Source: VRUE01 sp963704505 (lineage in GTDB: Bacteria; Actinomycetota; Thermoleophilia; Solirubrobacterales; 70-9). From it: a DNA stretch of 64,000 bases. Positions 24,233-33,404 of this stretch are shown in pieces. The stretch covers positions 744,001-808,000 of the forward strand of contig OY969912.1 of assembly GCA_963704505.1 (NCBI GenBank), given 5' to 3'. Every line of letters starts with the position of its first letter. Position 1 is the first letter of the stretch. The position numbers were made by a program, and so were the translations under genes. The notes beneath the pieces were generated by a model, which worked only from the letters and a program-made list of their open reading frames with translations, did not search any database and was not told the DNA's origin.

Positions 24233-25666
24233 GTGATCTGCGTTGCAGTCGTCGGCTGCACCCTCTTCTTCGCCGGCGCCGCGCAGGCCTACATCTACTG
24301 GGCACAGGAACAGTACGGACAGGGGATCGGCCGCGCCTCCCTGGACGGCACCGGGGCTGACAGCAACTACATCCCCTCCGGCGGAGGTACCTACGCCTAC
24401 ACCCGCGGGGTCGCCGCCAATGGCACCGACGTCTTCTGGGGCAACAACCTCCTAGGCACGAGCCCTGAACACAGCTTCGCCCCGGCCGTGGTCGGCAGGC
24501 AGCACCTGGCCGACTCCTCCGTCAACCACACCTTCACGGCGGCGACCGGCCAGGCGATCACCGGGATGGCCGTCGGCGGCGGCTACATCTACTGGACCGC
24601 CAACAACCAGGACACCAGCGAAGTCGGCCGGACGCCGATCGTCGGCGGCCAGCAGTACCAATCGATCACGTCGGTCTTCGGGGAACCCAACCCCCGCACG
24701 TGCGGCGTCGCGGTCGACGAAAAATACGTCTACTTCGCCAATCGCAACACCAACAGCATCGGCCGCGCCGAGCTCGCCAACTTCGCCACCAACAGCCAGG
24801 TGGTCGAAGGAGACTGGCTGCCGCTCCCCGACCCGCCCGGGAAGGTCTCCTTCCCCTGCGGGGTCGCGGTCGACTCGACCTACGTCTACTGGGGCATCAA
24901 TTCCGTCAACAACGGCGGCACGCCGGAACCCGGCACATCGATCGGGCGTGCGGCGAAGAGCGACGGCGGCGGAGCAACCAACGGGTTCCTCGGCGGCGGC
25001 GACTACGTCAGCGGCCTCACCCTCGACGGCCAGTTCCTCTACTGGTCGAACACGGGCGGCGGCCTGCCGGGCCACGGCAGCATCGGTCGCGGCAACGTCG
25101 ACGGCTCGGGATTTCAGGGCGGTTTGGTCGAAGGCCTCAACGTCCCCTTCGGCGTCGCTGTCGACGCCGGCGGACCCGCGCCGCCCCCGCCGGTGACCTC
25201 TTCGCCCCCGATCATCAATACCCACACGCTGAACGTCAGCTGCGGGAGCTGCGGCAGCGGCCATCCCGGGCCGCCACCGAAGCGTCCTGACTTCAGCCGC
25301 GTCTGGACCAACTACGCGGCCTTCGTCCCGGCCGGCTGGTCGACCCCCCTGATCGTCGGAAAGCCGAGCCCCCGTCCACGGTCACGCGCCTCGAGAGCAT
25401 CGGCCAGCGCGGCCCACGAGGGAACGACCTTCAGCTACATCGTCAGCCGCGCGGCGACGGTAACGGTCGCGATCAAGCACAAGGGCGGGAAGACGGTCGC
25501 GACGTTGATCCGGTTCGGCAAAAAGGGCAAGAACGAGCTGCCCTTCAGCGGTCGGATCAAAGGCGCGGCGCTGCCACCCGGCGCCTACAGCGCGGTGTTC
25601 AGCGCCAAGTCGGGCAAGAAGCGCTCGAAGGCGAGCGCGCTCGCTTTTCGGATCCTCGCCGGTTAA
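24233..25666 (+). CDS. Secreted beta-propeller-like repeat protein
   Basis: This 477-residue protein starts at GTG and has a hydrophobic signal segment (VVGCTLFFAGAAQA). About six repeats of roughly 45 residues follow, each with a Y-(I/V)-Y-W/F strand and a SIGRA/IGR turn (YIYWAQEQ, DVFWGNN, YIYWTANN, YVYFANRN, YVYWGINS, FLYWSNTG). These are the marks of a YWTD-type six-bladed propeller. After a Pro-rich linker comes a C-terminal module (FSYIVSRAATVTVAIKHKGG) common on secreted proteins of this lineage. It is probably extracellular and binding in function. Confidence 0.7.
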   Translation: MICVAVVGCTLFFAGAAQAYIYWAQEQYGQGIGRASLDGTGADSNYIPSGGGTYAYTRGVAANGTDVFWGNNLLGTSPEHSFAPAVVGRQHLADSSVNHTFTAATGQAITGMAVGGGYIYWTANNQDTSEVGRTPIVGGQQYQSITSVFGEPNPRTCGVAVDEKYVYFANRNTNSIGRAELANFATNSQVVEGDWLPLPDPPGKVSFPCGVAVDSTYVYWGINSVNNGGTPEPGTSIGRAAKSDGGGATNGFLGGGDYVSGLTLDGQFLYWSNTGGGLPGHGSIGRGNVDGSGFQGGLVEGLNVPFGVAVDAGGPAPPPPVTSSPPIINTHTLNVSCGSCGSGHPGPPPKRPDFSRVWTNYAAFVPAGWSTPLIVGKPSPRPRSRASRASASAAHEGTTFSYIVSRAATVTVAIKHKGGKTVATLIRFGKKGKNELPFSGRIKGAALPPGAYSAVFSAKSGKKRSKASALAFRILAG

Positions 25667-25758
25667 TCCCGGGCAATAGTGATCTGGTGGGGCCGGTCCT
25701 TCGCAGTAGGTCCTAACGCCCACTTCCAACTCGCGCACCAGACCACTTAGGAGGTCAC

Positions 25759-25986
25759 ATGCCCAACATCGGACCAATGGAGATCGGGATCGTCCTGATC
25801 ATCGCCCTCGTCGTCTTCGGCCCCAAACGCCTGCCTGAGCTGGGCAAGTCGCTCGGCAAGGGGATCCAGGAGTTCAAAGGCTCGATCGGCGGAGAGACCT
25901 CCGAGCCGGAGAAGCCCGCCGTCGTGCAGGCGACGCAGCCGGTTACGGAGCCGCAGCCGAAGCCCGTCGCCAAGACGCAGGTCTGA
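25759..25986 (+). CDS. tatA: Sec-independent translocase TatA
   Basis: This 75-residue TatA/E protein has a single N-terminal membrane helix (IGIVLIIALVVFGPKRLPEL) with the hallmark FGP hinge. An amphipathic helix (GKSLGKGIQEFKGSI) and an acidic-Pro tail follow. It multimerises to form the Tat pore for folded proteins. AGGAGG six bases before ATG is a strong ribosome site. tatC follows after 8 bp. No tatB gene is adjacent, which fits the two-component Tat pathway. Confidence 0.95.
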   Translation: MPNIGPMEIGIVLIIALVVFGPKRLPELGKSLGKGIQEFKGSIGGETSEPEKPAVVQATQPVTEPQPKPVAKTQV

Positions 25987-25994
25987 GCAAGACG

Positions 25995-26762
25995 ATGCGC
26001 CGCGTCAAGCGGATTTCACACGAAGACGAGGTGAGTGTCGTCGATCACCTCGACGAGCTGCGCTCGCGCATCGTCGTCTCGCTCTCGATTTTCGGCGTCG
26101 CGCTCGCCCTCTGCTTCTGGCAGAACCACCTCCTGCTGGAACTGGCGAGCGCGCCGCTCCCCGCCGCCCACGACAAACTGATCACCTTCGGGATCAGCGA
26201 GCCGTTCACCACCACCGTGACCGTCTCGGCATACGGCGCGATCATCCTCTCGATGCCGTTCATCCTCTACCAGGCCTACGCCTACCTGCTGCCGGCCTTC
26301 AGCGACCAACAGCGCAGCGCGATCCTGCCGCTGCTGCTGCTGATCCCGGTCCTCTTCATCGCCGGCGTCGCCTTCGGCTACTTCGTGGTCCTGCCGGCGG
26401 CGACCAAGTTCCTGCTCAACTTCAACGACCAGCAGTTCAACATCCAGGTCCGCGCCAAGGACTACTACGGCTTCTTCTGGCAGACGGTGCTGGCGACCGG
26501 GCTGGTCTTCCAGATCCCGGTCGGGATCCTCGCCGTGACCCGGCTGGGGATAGTCAACGTCAGCCAGCTGCGCAAGAACCGCCGCTACGCCTACCTCGGC
26601 TGCGCGGTCGTCGCCGCGGCGCTGCCCGGGGTCGACCCGGTCTCGATGCTGCTGGAGACGGCGCCGTTGATCGCCCTGTACGAGCTGAGCATCGTCCTCG
26701 CCCGCGCCTTCGGCACGCCGAAGCCGGCGTCGATCGGCGAGCCGGCGGCAGGCGAGTCCTGA
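25995..26762 (+). CDS. tatC: Sec-independent translocase TatC
   Basis: This 255-residue six-helix membrane protein has the conserved N-terminal VVDHLDELRSRIVVS and the periplasmic-loop F(S)EPF motif (GISEPFTTTV). It binds the twin-arginine signal and recruits TatA. A Tat-type ferritin-like substrate is encoded in this window at 61739. It is translated from the same transcript as tatA. Confidence 0.95.
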   Translation: MRRVKRISHEDEVSVVDHLDELRSRIVVSLSIFGVALALCFWQNHLLLELASAPLPAAHDKLITFGISEPFTTTVTVSAYGAIILSMPFILYQAYAYLLPAFSDQQRSAILPLLLLIPVLFIAGVAFGYFVVLPAATKFLLNFNDQQFNIQVRAKDYYGFFWQTVLATGLVFQIPVGILAVTRLGIVNVSQLRKNRRYAYLGCAVVAAALPGVDPVSMLLETAPLIALYELSIVLARAFGTPKPASIGEPAAGES

Positions 26763-26790
26763 TCCGGCCCGCCGCCCGACGCGCTCGCAC

Positions 26791-27471
26791 TCAGGCGGCG
26801 AACCGGTAACCGACCCCCGGGTCGGTCTGGATGTAGCGGGGGCCGTCGGCCGGCTCGATCTTGCGGCGCAGGTTGGCGACGTGGGCCCTGAGCACCTGGG
26901 TGTCGTCGGCGTACTCGATCCCCCAGACATCGACCAGCAGCGCCCGGTGGGTCATCAGCCGGCCCCGGTTCTGAGCAAGGGTGCGGAGCAGCTCGAACTC
27001 GGTGGGGGTCAGATGGACGGCCTCGCCGTCGCGCCGCACGGCGCGCGCGGTGAGGTCGATCTCGAGCCCTTCGGCGGCGATCAGCGGCTCCGAGTCGTCG
27101 GGCCTCGCGCGGCGCAGGACCGCCTCCAGGCGGGCGACCAGCTCGGGCGGCCCGAACGGCTTGGTCACGTAGTCGTCGGCGCCGGCCGCCAGAGCTCTTA
27201 CCTTCGCGTCCTCCTCGCCGACGGCGGAGAGGACGATGATCGGCATCTCGCTCCACTCGCGGATCCGCTTCGTGACCTCGATGCCGTCGATGTCGGGGAG
27301 CATCAGGTCGACGATCGCCGCGGCGGGCGGCCTGACCGCGGCCAGGTCGAGGGCCTCCTCGCCGGTCGCCGCGGTGACCGCCTCGAAGCCGGCATCGCGC
27401 AGGATCACCCGCAGCGCGCGCAGGATCTGGGGCTCGTCGTCGCAGACGAGGACCCGGGTCGGGTCGCTCAC
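26791..27471 (-). CDS. KdpE-like OmpR-family response regulator
   Basis: This 226-residue protein has a receiver domain with acidic pocket VLVCDDEP, phospho-acceptor Asp in AIVDLMLPDIDG and Lys in YVTKPFG. It is followed by an OmpR-type winged helix (LTPTEFELLRTLAQNRGRLM and HVANLRRKIE). The GTG start overlaps the stop of the histidine kinase gene (GTGA), so the two are translationally coupled. The closest layout is KdpE, but no kdpFABC potassium pump genes are next to it. Confidence 0.85.
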   Translation of the reverse strand: MSDPTRVLVCDDEPQILRALRVILRDAGFEAVTAATGEEALDLAAVRPPAAAIVDLMLPDIDGIEVTKRIREWSEMPIIVLSAVGEEDAKVRALAAGADDYVTKPFGPPELVARLEAVLRRARPDDSEPLIAAEGLEIDLTARAVRRDGEAVHLTPTEFELLRTLAQNRGRLMTHRALLVDVWGIEYADDTQVLRAHVANLRRKIEPADGPRYIQTDPGVGYRFAA

Positions 27472-28619
27472 CGCTGCTCCTCTCCGGGAAAGCTGACCAC
27501 CATCGTCGTGCCCTGGCCGGGCATCGACTCGACCTCGATCTCGCCGCCGTTCGCCTCGACGAATCCCTGGGCGATCGCCAGCCCGAGCCCCGAGCCGGTG
27601 GCACCGTCGCCGCCGGGGCCACGATGGAAGGGCTCGAAGATCCGCCGTCGCTCGAGCTCGGGGATGCCGGGCCCCTGGTCGACCACCCGGATCACGGTGC
27701 GCCCACCGACCAGCCGCGAGCGGACCTGGACCGGACGGCCACCGCCGTGGCGGACGGCGTTCTCGAGCAGGTTGGCGAAGGCGCGCTCGAGCTGGCCTCC
27801 GTCGGCGTCGAGGAGCGGGAGCTCGGGGTCGATCGCGAGGCGGACGAGCCCTGGGTCGGGCAGGCCGCCGCGGGCGGCGTCGATCAACTCGCCGACGTCG
27901 ACCCGCTCAAGTCGAGGGCTCGCCTTTCCGGCCTCGAGGCGGGACATGTCCAGCAGGTTCTCGACCAGGCGGGAGAGGCGATTACCCTCGGCGACGACCG
28001 CCTCGCTGAGCTCGGCCCGCTCCGCCTCGGTCAAGCTCGTCGATCCGAGTGCCGAGCCGCCGGCGATCATCGAGGTGAGCGGGGTGCGGAGATCGTGCGA
28101 GATCGAGCGCAGCAGCGCCGTCTTCAGCTCGTCGCTGCGCCGGAAGGCCTCCGCCTCCACGGCCTCGGCCTGCATCCGGTCGCGCTCGCGGGCGAGCGCC
28201 TCGAGCTCGAGCAGCGCCGCGCCTGCCTCGTCGCCCCGCCTCTCGGCCTCGACCGCGCGCGCCCGCGCCAGGCCGGCGACGGTGCTGCTGATGATCGCCG
28301 CGATCGCGAAGGTGGCGAGCGCGACCCAGTTCTCCTGGTCGGAGATCGCGAAGCGGTGCAGCGGCGGGATCTGGAAGAAGTTGAAGGCGGCGGCGCTGAC
28401 CAGCGAGGCGAGGAGCCCCATCCGCAGGCCCCAGACGATCGAGATCACCAGGATCGCCGGCAGGTAGACGACGCCCAGCGAGAGCACCGGCGCGATCGTC
28501 TTCAGCGGATAGACGAGCAGCGTCATCGCCGCGACCGCGACCAGCGTCACGGCGACCCCCGCCCAGGCGGGAGGCGGCTCCGTCCCCAGCGCGATCGGGT
28601 TGGACGACCGTCGTTGCAT
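27468..28619 (-). CDS. KdpD-like sensor histidine kinase (DUF4118 type)
   Basis: About 383 residues from ATG 28619; the frame is open further upstream but that part is antisense to the CsbD gene and low-complexity. Four N-terminal membrane helices form the KdpD membrane domain. A coiled-coil (RRGDEAGAALLELEALARER) and the kinase core follow: SISHDLRTPLTSM (His), FANLLENAVRHGG (N box), VDQGPGIP (G1) and GSGLGLAIAQGF (G2). The large N-terminal cytoplasmic KdpD/USP domain of classical KdpD is absent. It phosphorylates the coupled regulator; potassium or osmotic sensing is inferred from the family only. Confidence 0.85.
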   Translation of the reverse strand: MQRRSSNPIALGTEPPPAWAGVAVTLVAVAAMTLLVYPLKTIAPVLSLGVVYLPAILVISIVWGLRMGLLASLVSAAAFNFFQIPPLHRFAISDQENWVALATFAIAAIISSTVAGLARARAVEAERRGDEAGAALLELEALARERDRMQAEAVEAEAFRRSDELKTALLRSISHDLRTPLTSMIAGGSALGSTSLTEAERAELSEAVVAEGNRLSRLVENLLDMSRLEAGKASPRLERVDVGELIDAARGGLPDPGLVRLAIDPELPLLDADGGQLERAFANLLENAVRHGGGRPVQVRSRLVGGRTVIRVVDQGPGIPELERRRIFEPFHRGPGGDGATGSGLGLAIAQGFVEANGGEIEVESMPGQGTTMVVSFPGEEQR

Positions 28620-28707
28620 CCAGGCCAGGGTATTCGCGCCGCTGCTTGGCCGGGTGGGGAACGGGTAGTGCGTGGTCGAGAACGACGAAAGCGATCGAAA
28701 GGATCCG

Positions 28708-28893
28708 ATGAGCGACGAGATACGCAACAAGGACGACGCCAAGGGCCGCATCAAGGAGGCCGCCGGCGATCTGACCGGCAACGACGACATGAAGCGCGAG
28801 GGCAAGGTAGACCAGGCCGGCGGCAAGGCGAAGGACGCGGTCGAGAAGGTCACCGACAAGGTCAAGGACGCGGTCGGTCGCGACAAGGACTGA
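28708..28893 (+). CDS. CsbD-family stress protein
   Basis: This 61-residue, very hydrophilic protein has the CsbD pattern: AKGRIKEAAGDLTGND, then KVDQAGGKAKDAVEK. Members are small general-stress proteins of unknown mechanism. ATG 28708 is preferred over the upstream in-frame start because AAAGGA lies five bases before it. It is divergent from the histidine kinase gene. Confidence 0.85.
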   Translation: MSDEIRNKDDAKGRIKEAAGDLTGNDDMKREGKVDQAGGKAKDAVEKVTDKVKDAVGRDKD

Positions 28894-28903
28894 GCTAGGG
28901 TCG

Positions 28904-29650
28904 ATGGCGATGCGACTCAGGAGGGCTGCCGGTCCGATAGCCGCGCTTGTGGCCTGCTTCGCCGTGCTCGCGCCGAGCGCGGTCGCGGCGCAGGACCGGA
29001 CGGTCTCGGTCGGCGGCGAATCCACGGTCCAGGTCGCCAACGACAGCGCCAGGCTCGGCTTCTCGGTCAGCCTCGTCCGGGACAAGCGCGGCGCCGCGCT
29101 GCAGGCGGTGTCGGCAAAGCTCGCCAAGGTGATCGCGACGGTCGGCGCCGCACCCGGCGTCGGCCAGGGCGACATCACGACCGGGCAGATCGCCGTCGGC
29201 CGCTTGAGCAGGCCGAGGCGCGATGTCTTCAGGGCCAGCGAGGGGATCAGCGTCGTCCTGCACCAGCCCGAAACGGCCGGTGACCTGGTCGCCGCCGCGA
29301 TCGCGGCGGGGGCGACGGGGACCCGCGGGCCGACCTTCTTCGTCGGCGACTCCGGCGCCGCTTATGCCGCCGCCCTGGCGGGAGCCTTCGCCCAGGCGAA
29401 GGAAAGGGCCGGCACTCTCGCCGCCCAGGCCGGGGCGACCCTCGGCCCGGTGGTCAGCATCGCCGAAGAAGGCGAGGTGACGCCGACGCCGCAGTTCAGC
29501 GAAGACAAGGCGGTCTCCTCGCCGGCTTGCGGAGCAGCGACCCCGGTCGTGACCAAGCGCGCCCGGGAGCGCTGTGCGGCGACCCCGCCGACCAAGCCCG
29601 GGCGGACCAGCGTGACCGCGACGATCCACGTCGTCTTCGCCCTGCTCTGA
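28904..29650 (+). CDS. Secreted SIMPL-domain protein
   Basis: This 248-residue protein has a signal peptide (IAALVACFAVLAPSAVAAQ) and a SIMPL (DUF541) domain beginning RTVSVGGESTVQVANDSARL. The family folds as an alpha/beta periplasmic or surface module of poorly known role, sometimes linked to oxidative stress. The Cys pair in the C-terminal part could form a disulfide. It follows csbD by 10 bp and may share its transcript. Confidence 0.75.
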   Translation: MAMRLRRAAGPIAALVACFAVLAPSAVAAQDRTVSVGGESTVQVANDSARLGFSVSLVRDKRGAALQAVSAKLAKVIATVGAAPGVGQGDITTGQIAVGRLSRPRRDVFRASEGISVVLHQPETAGDLVAAAIAAGATGTRGPTFFVGDSGAAYAAALAGAFAQAKERAGTLAAQAGATLGPVVSIAEEGEVTPTPQFSEDKAVSSPACGAATPVVTKRARERCAATPPTKPGRTSVTATIHVVFALL

Positions 29651-29669
29651 GGAGAACCGCCCGGCGCGC

Positions 29670-30044
29670 TCAGCGCGGGGCGTAGCGGTGGTGCAGCATC
29701 AGGGTGTTGCCGTCGGGGTCGGAGAAGACCGCCATGTGGCAGACGCCGCTGTCCATCGTCTCGCCGAGGAAGGTGACCCCGGCCTCCTCGAACTGCGAGC
29801 GCGTCGCCTCGACGTCCTCGACGTGGAAGGCGATCGGGTGGGTGCGCGGCTCGAAGTCGCGGCCGATCGCCGAGGCGTCCATCACCTGCAGGGTGAGGTT
29901 GCCCGTCTCGAACTCGCCGCCGGGGATTTTGCCGTAGTCGACCGAATGCTCGAGGCCGAGCAGGCCGCCGTAGAACTCGACCGCCGCGGGGTAGTCGCGG
30001 ACGAAAACGGTCGCAAAGTCGACTCCCTGGATCGCTGAGGCCAT
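29670..30044 (-). CDS. VOC-family protein
   Basis: This 124-residue vicinal-oxygen-chelate domain contains FATVFVRDYPAAVEFYGGLL, a metal-ligand His in THPIAFHVEDV and AVFSDPDGNTLMLHHRY at the end. The layout is glyoxalase/dioxygenase-like. It is isolated between convergent and divergent neighbours. The substrate is unknown. Confidence 0.8.
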   Translation of the reverse strand: MASAIQGVDFATVFVRDYPAAVEFYGGLLGLEHSVDYGKIPGGEFETGNLTLQVMDASAIGRDFEPRTHPIAFHVEDVEATRSQFEEAGVTFLGETMDSGVCHMAVFSDPDGNTLMLHHRYAPR

Positions 30045-30136
30045 GGGCAGACTGTATACACGAGGGCGAGGGGGGTACTCAAAAATTCGGACCGCCGTAC
30101 AACGACCGCAGGGCGCCGAGGGGCGACCATAGGGAT

Positions 30137-30907
30137 ATGGAATCCACCCCTCGTCAGATCGTGGCCTTCGGAGGCGGTGGCTTTTCGATGGAGTCGGGCA
30201 ACCCGCTGCTCGACGATTACGTCCTCTCGCTCTGCCCGAGCGAGCGGCCCAGGGTCTGCTTCCTGCCCTCCGCCAGCGGCGACGCCGATCACTACATCGT
30301 GCGCTTCTACCGGGCCTTCCCGGCCGATCGCTGCGAGGCCAGCCACATCTCCCTGTTCAGGCGTGAGCAGGGGCCCGAGGACCTGCGCTCACATCTGCTC
30401 TCCCAGGACCTGATCTACGTCGGCGGCGGCAGCGTCATCAGCCTGCTCGGGGTCTGGAAAGCCCACGGGATCGACGTCATCCTCCGCGAAGCGTGGGAAT
30501 CGGGGGTCGTCCTCTGCGGGCTCTCGGCCGGCTCTCTCTGCTGGTTCTCCGAAGCCGTGACCGGCTTCCACGGCGAGCCCCGCCGGGTCGAGGCCCTCGG
30601 CTTCCTGCCCTTCAGCAACTGCGTCCACTACGAGCCCGGCAGTTCGCGCCGCCTCGCCTACCACGAGTTCCTGCGTGGGGGAATGAACTGCGGGTACGCC
30701 GCCGAGGACGGTGCTGCCTTGCATTTCCGCGGCACCGAACTGGACCGGGTGGTCGCCTCGAGGCCGGAGGCCCGGGGTTACCGGCTGGACCCGCTTGGAG
30801 AGCGGGTGGTCGAGATGCGGATCGCGACCACCTATCTCGGGGATGGAGCGCCGCTTCCGACAGCGCCCGTCCCCGAGGCGATCTCCACGGCGGCGGCGGC
30901 CGCCTAG
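30137..30907 (+). CDS. Peptidase E-like (S51) protein 1
   Basis: This 256-residue class-I-glutaminase-like fold contains LIYVGGGSVISLLGVW and the nucleophile elbow LCGLSAGSLCWF (Ser130). A candidate catalytic His lies in NCVHYEPG (His164). This is the S51 family of peptidase E (Asp-X dipeptidase) and cyanophycinase. No signal peptide is seen, so it is cytosolic. A paralogue begins 7 bp downstream. The last residues (ISTAAAAA) are low-complexity. Confidence 0.8.
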   Translation: MESTPRQIVAFGGGGFSMESGNPLLDDYVLSLCPSERPRVCFLPSASGDADHYIVRFYRAFPADRCEASHISLFRREQGPEDLRSHLLSQDLIYVGGGSVISLLGVWKAHGIDVILREAWESGVVLCGLSAGSLCWFSEAVTGFHGEPRRVEALGFLPFSNCVHYEPGSSRRLAYHEFLRGGMNCGYAAEDGAALHFRGTELDRVVASRPEARGYRLDPLGERVVEMRIATTYLGDGAPLPTAPVPEAISTAAAAA

Positions 30908-30914
30908 CGCCGCG

Positions 30915-31706
30915 ATGATCTCCCGCATACTCGCCCTTGGCGGCCACGATTTCACCTCGCGGCCGCCCGATCGCGCCGTCAGCGAGCTGATGCTCCGGTT
31001 GGCGACCGAACGCGCCGGCGGCCGCCCCAAGATCTGCATCCTGCCGACTGCCAGCGGCGATACCTCGGAGCAGATCGGCCGCTTCTACGCGACCTTCGGG
31101 GACCGCGCCTGCGACCCGTCCGACATCGCCCTGTTCAGGCTCGGTCGCCGGCCGATCGCCCTGCGCGACCATCTGCTGGAACAGGACCTCGTCTACGTCG
31201 GCGGCGGCAGCCTGCTCAACCTGCTCGCGGTCTGGGAAGCCCACGACCTCGGCGCGATCCTCAGCCTCGCCTGGCGCGAGGGTGTGGTGCTCGCCGGCCA
31301 GAGCGCCGGCGCGATGTGCTGGTTCGAGGAGGGGATCACCAAATCGTCGGGAAAGCCGACCGCGGCCGCCGGCCTCGGCCTGCTCGGCGGGAGCCTCTGC
31401 GTCCACTACAACAACGAGCCCGAGCGCCGGGCCGCCTACCTGGAGGCCGTCGCCGAGGGAATGCCGGCCGGTTACGGCCTCGACGACTACGCCGGGCTTC
31501 TCTGGGAGGGCAACGGCAGGCCCTCCGCCGTCACCGCCCGCCGCGGCGCCCGTGCCTACCGGGTGACCGCGGGCGACTCAGGCGTCAACGAGGCGCCGAT
31601 GCCGGCGCGCTTCCTGCCGGCGCCGGCGCCGGCGACGCTGCGCGAGGACATCGCCGAGTTCAGGCGGATAACCGGGATGCGGAAAAAGGCGGGGTGGCTC
31701 GGGTGA
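30915..31706 (+). CDS. Peptidase E-like (S51) protein 2
   Basis: This 263-residue paralogue of the preceding gene has the same landmarks: LILP-type ICILPTASGDTSEQIGRFY, LVYVGGGSLLNLLAVW, LAGQSAGAMCWF (Ser130) and LCVHYNNEP. The frame is open upstream into the first gene; ATG 30915 is taken as start because it aligns with the first protein. Divergence between the copies is substantial, so it is an old duplication. Dipeptide or cyanophycin-type peptide turnover is likely. Confidence 0.8.
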   Translation: MISRILALGGHDFTSRPPDRAVSELMLRLATERAGGRPKICILPTASGDTSEQIGRFYATFGDRACDPSDIALFRLGRRPIALRDHLLEQDLVYVGGGSLLNLLAVWEAHDLGAILSLAWREGVVLAGQSAGAMCWFEEGITKSSGKPTAAAGLGLLGGSLCVHYNNEPERRAAYLEAVAEGMPAGYGLDDYAGLLWEGNGRPSAVTARRGARAYRVTAGDSGVNEAPMPARFLPAPAPATLREDIAEFRRITGMRKKAGWLG

Positions 31707-31718
31707 GCTGCGACGGCG

Positions 31719-32255
31719 CTAGGCCGCGCCCTCGCCGGCCATCGGCGGCTTCGCCGGGTCGGAGCCCTCTTGGCCGAAGCTCTCGCGGGCGATGTAGTCC
31801 TCGGCGAGCAGCAGGTTGTCCTTGGAACGCCCGACGACGTTGAGGAGGTCGCCCATCAGCGCCACCTCCTCGACCTGCTCCTTGACGAACCACTGGAGGA
31901 ACTGCTCGGCCCGGTAGTCCTTCAGCTCGCGGGCGAGCTCGAAGAGGGCGAAGATCTCCTCGCTGACCCGTTTCTCCTGTTCGAGGGCCATCTTCACCGG
32001 CTCGCTGCCGTCTGCGTAGCTGGTCTCCACGGACTTGATGTCGGGGATGTGGACCTCCTCGCCGACGTCGAGCAGGAACTGGACCATGATCATCGCGTGC
32101 TCGCGCTCCTCGAGCGCCTGGCGGTAGAAGAAGGCCGCGAGGCGGGGGAGCGTCTCGGCGTCGTAGTAGACCGCGGCGCCGACGTACTGCTGGGAGGCGG
32201 CGAACTCGTTGGCGATCTGCTCGTTCAGGGCTGTCGCAAAGCTTTTCTCGGGCAC
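31719..32255 (-). CDS. ftnA: Ferritin (non-haem, bacterial type)
   Basis: About 178 residues from GTG 32255, with GAGGAG five bases upstream. The ferroxidase residues are visible in EQIANEFAASQQYVGAAVYY and LEEREHAMIMVQFL, with a later KEQVEEVALMGDLL helix. It stores iron as a 24-subunit shell and oxidises Fe(II). The open frame upstream of GTG is low-complexity. The short acidic tail (SDPAKPPMAGEGAA) is unusual but not informative. Confidence 0.85.
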   Translation of the reverse strand: MPEKSFATALNEQIANEFAASQQYVGAAVYYDAETLPRLAAFFYRQALEEREHAMIMVQFLLDVGEEVHIPDIKSVETSYADGSEPVKMALEQEKRVSEEIFALFELARELKDYRAEQFLQWFVKEQVEEVALMGDLLNVVGRSKDNLLLAEDYIARESFGQEGSDPAKPPMAGEGAA

Positions 32256-32331
32256 GTGCGCTCCTCGGTTCGGGGTCGGCAGATGGAACGTAGCCGAAAC
32301 GCCGACTTCGGCCGCCCGAACCCCGTGGCGG

Positions 32332-33393
32332 TTACCCGTCCCAGCGGAAGCCGGTGGGCGAGAGGGCCGGCTCCATCGGCGAGGTCGGCAGCCCCGGCTC
32401 CGGGTCTGCTTCGTTGTAGCCGCGCGGGGCGGTGTCGTTGGGCGTGTCGGGGTGGAAGAGCGAGGCGAGCACCTGGATCTGGCCGCGACCGACGCCGAGC
32501 TCCCACTGGCCGCCGCCGTAGGCGCCGATCCCGTGCTCGTCGCAGTAGTCATAGGTCTCGCAGAGGTCGCGCAGGCCGCCGACCCGCGAGGGCTTGATGT
32601 TCACCATCTTCGGCGTCCAGGGCCGGTCCTCGATGTCGGCGATCGAGTGGATCGGCGCGTCCCATGTGACCCGCTCGCTGACCGGGTCGAGAATCGGTTT
32701 GGTCTCCTCGGTGACGTCGGGGTCCTCGAACCAGGCATCCGGGAAGGCCTCGATCAGCTTCGCGTAGAGCTCGGGGTCCGTTTCGACGTCGACCGGCGTC
32801 CCTTTGTAGAAGCCCTTGAGGTCGAGCGAGTCGACCGCGCCGGTCGCGACCAGGGCGGCGATCAGCTCGTCGGTCCAGTCGTTGGTCGGGTCGAGCTTGA
32901 AGCGCAGGGTGGGGTAGGGGTCGAGCTTGCGGCGCAGGGTCTCGATCGAGGAGGGCTCGCCCTCGCCGGCGGAGAGCCGCATCGAGGCGACAAAGTTGAC
33001 CGGCCGCGCCTCGCGGCCGAGCGCCTCGGCGACTCCGGTCCCCGCCTGGCGCAGGGCCAGGTCGAGGGCGGCGGACTCGAAGGACCATCGGCGGTAGCGG
33101 CGGGAGACCTCGCGCTGCGGCTCGGCCGGGAAGGTGTCGACGCCGCCCAGGAACTCGCAGAACTCGCCCAGCGTCGCGTGGCCGGTGAGGTCCAGCGGCG
33201 TGCCCGCATCCTGCAGGGCGACGTGATCGAGGGCGTCGTAGGTGACGTCCTCGCCGACCCCCTCCTCGCCGGCGCCCTCGAGGTGGATCACCGTGGACAA
33301 CCGTTCGAAGCCGGGGATCGTGAACTCGAGGCCCTCGAGCCGGTAGCCCTCGATCGTCAGCGGCAGGTCTGCCAGTCGGTCGAAGGTGGCCAT
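32332..33393 (-). CDS. Enolase-superfamily enzyme, substrate unknown
   Basis: This 353-residue protein has the two-domain plan of mandelate racemase/muconate-lactonising-type enzymes. An N-terminal cap is followed by a barrel with LRFKLDPTNDW, DAWFEDPDVTEE (metal Glu/Asp) and VNIKPSRVGGLRDL (the late Lys). The first barrel Lys motif is not the standard KxK, and no closest family can be named. Racemase, dehydratase or OSB-synthase-like activity is possible. It is followed by the ferritin gene and preceded by the decarboxylase fragments on the same strand. Confidence 0.7.
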   Translation of the reverse strand: MATFDRLADLPLTIEGYRLEGLEFTIPGFERLSTVIHLEGAGEEGVGEDVTYDALDHVALQDAGTPLDLTGHATLGEFCEFLGGVDTFPAEPQREVSRRYRRWSFESAALDLALRQAGTGVAEALGREARPVNFVASMRLSAGEGEPSSIETLRRKLDPYPTLRFKLDPTNDWTDELIAALVATGAVDSLDLKGFYKGTPVDVETDPELYAKLIEAFPDAWFEDPDVTEETKPILDPVSERVTWDAPIHSIADIEDRPWTPKMVNIKPSRVGGLRDLCETYDYCDEHGIGAYGGGQWELGVGRGQIQVLASLFHPDTPNDTAPRGYNEADPEPGLPTSPMEPALSPTGFRWDG

Positions 33394-33404
33394 CGCGACC
33401 CAGC

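Noticed and set aside
26791..28619. Two-component pair as part of a kdp potassium-pump operon
   Set aside because: No kdpF, kdpA, kdpB or kdpC genes are adjacent, and the kinase lacks the large N-terminal KdpD domain.
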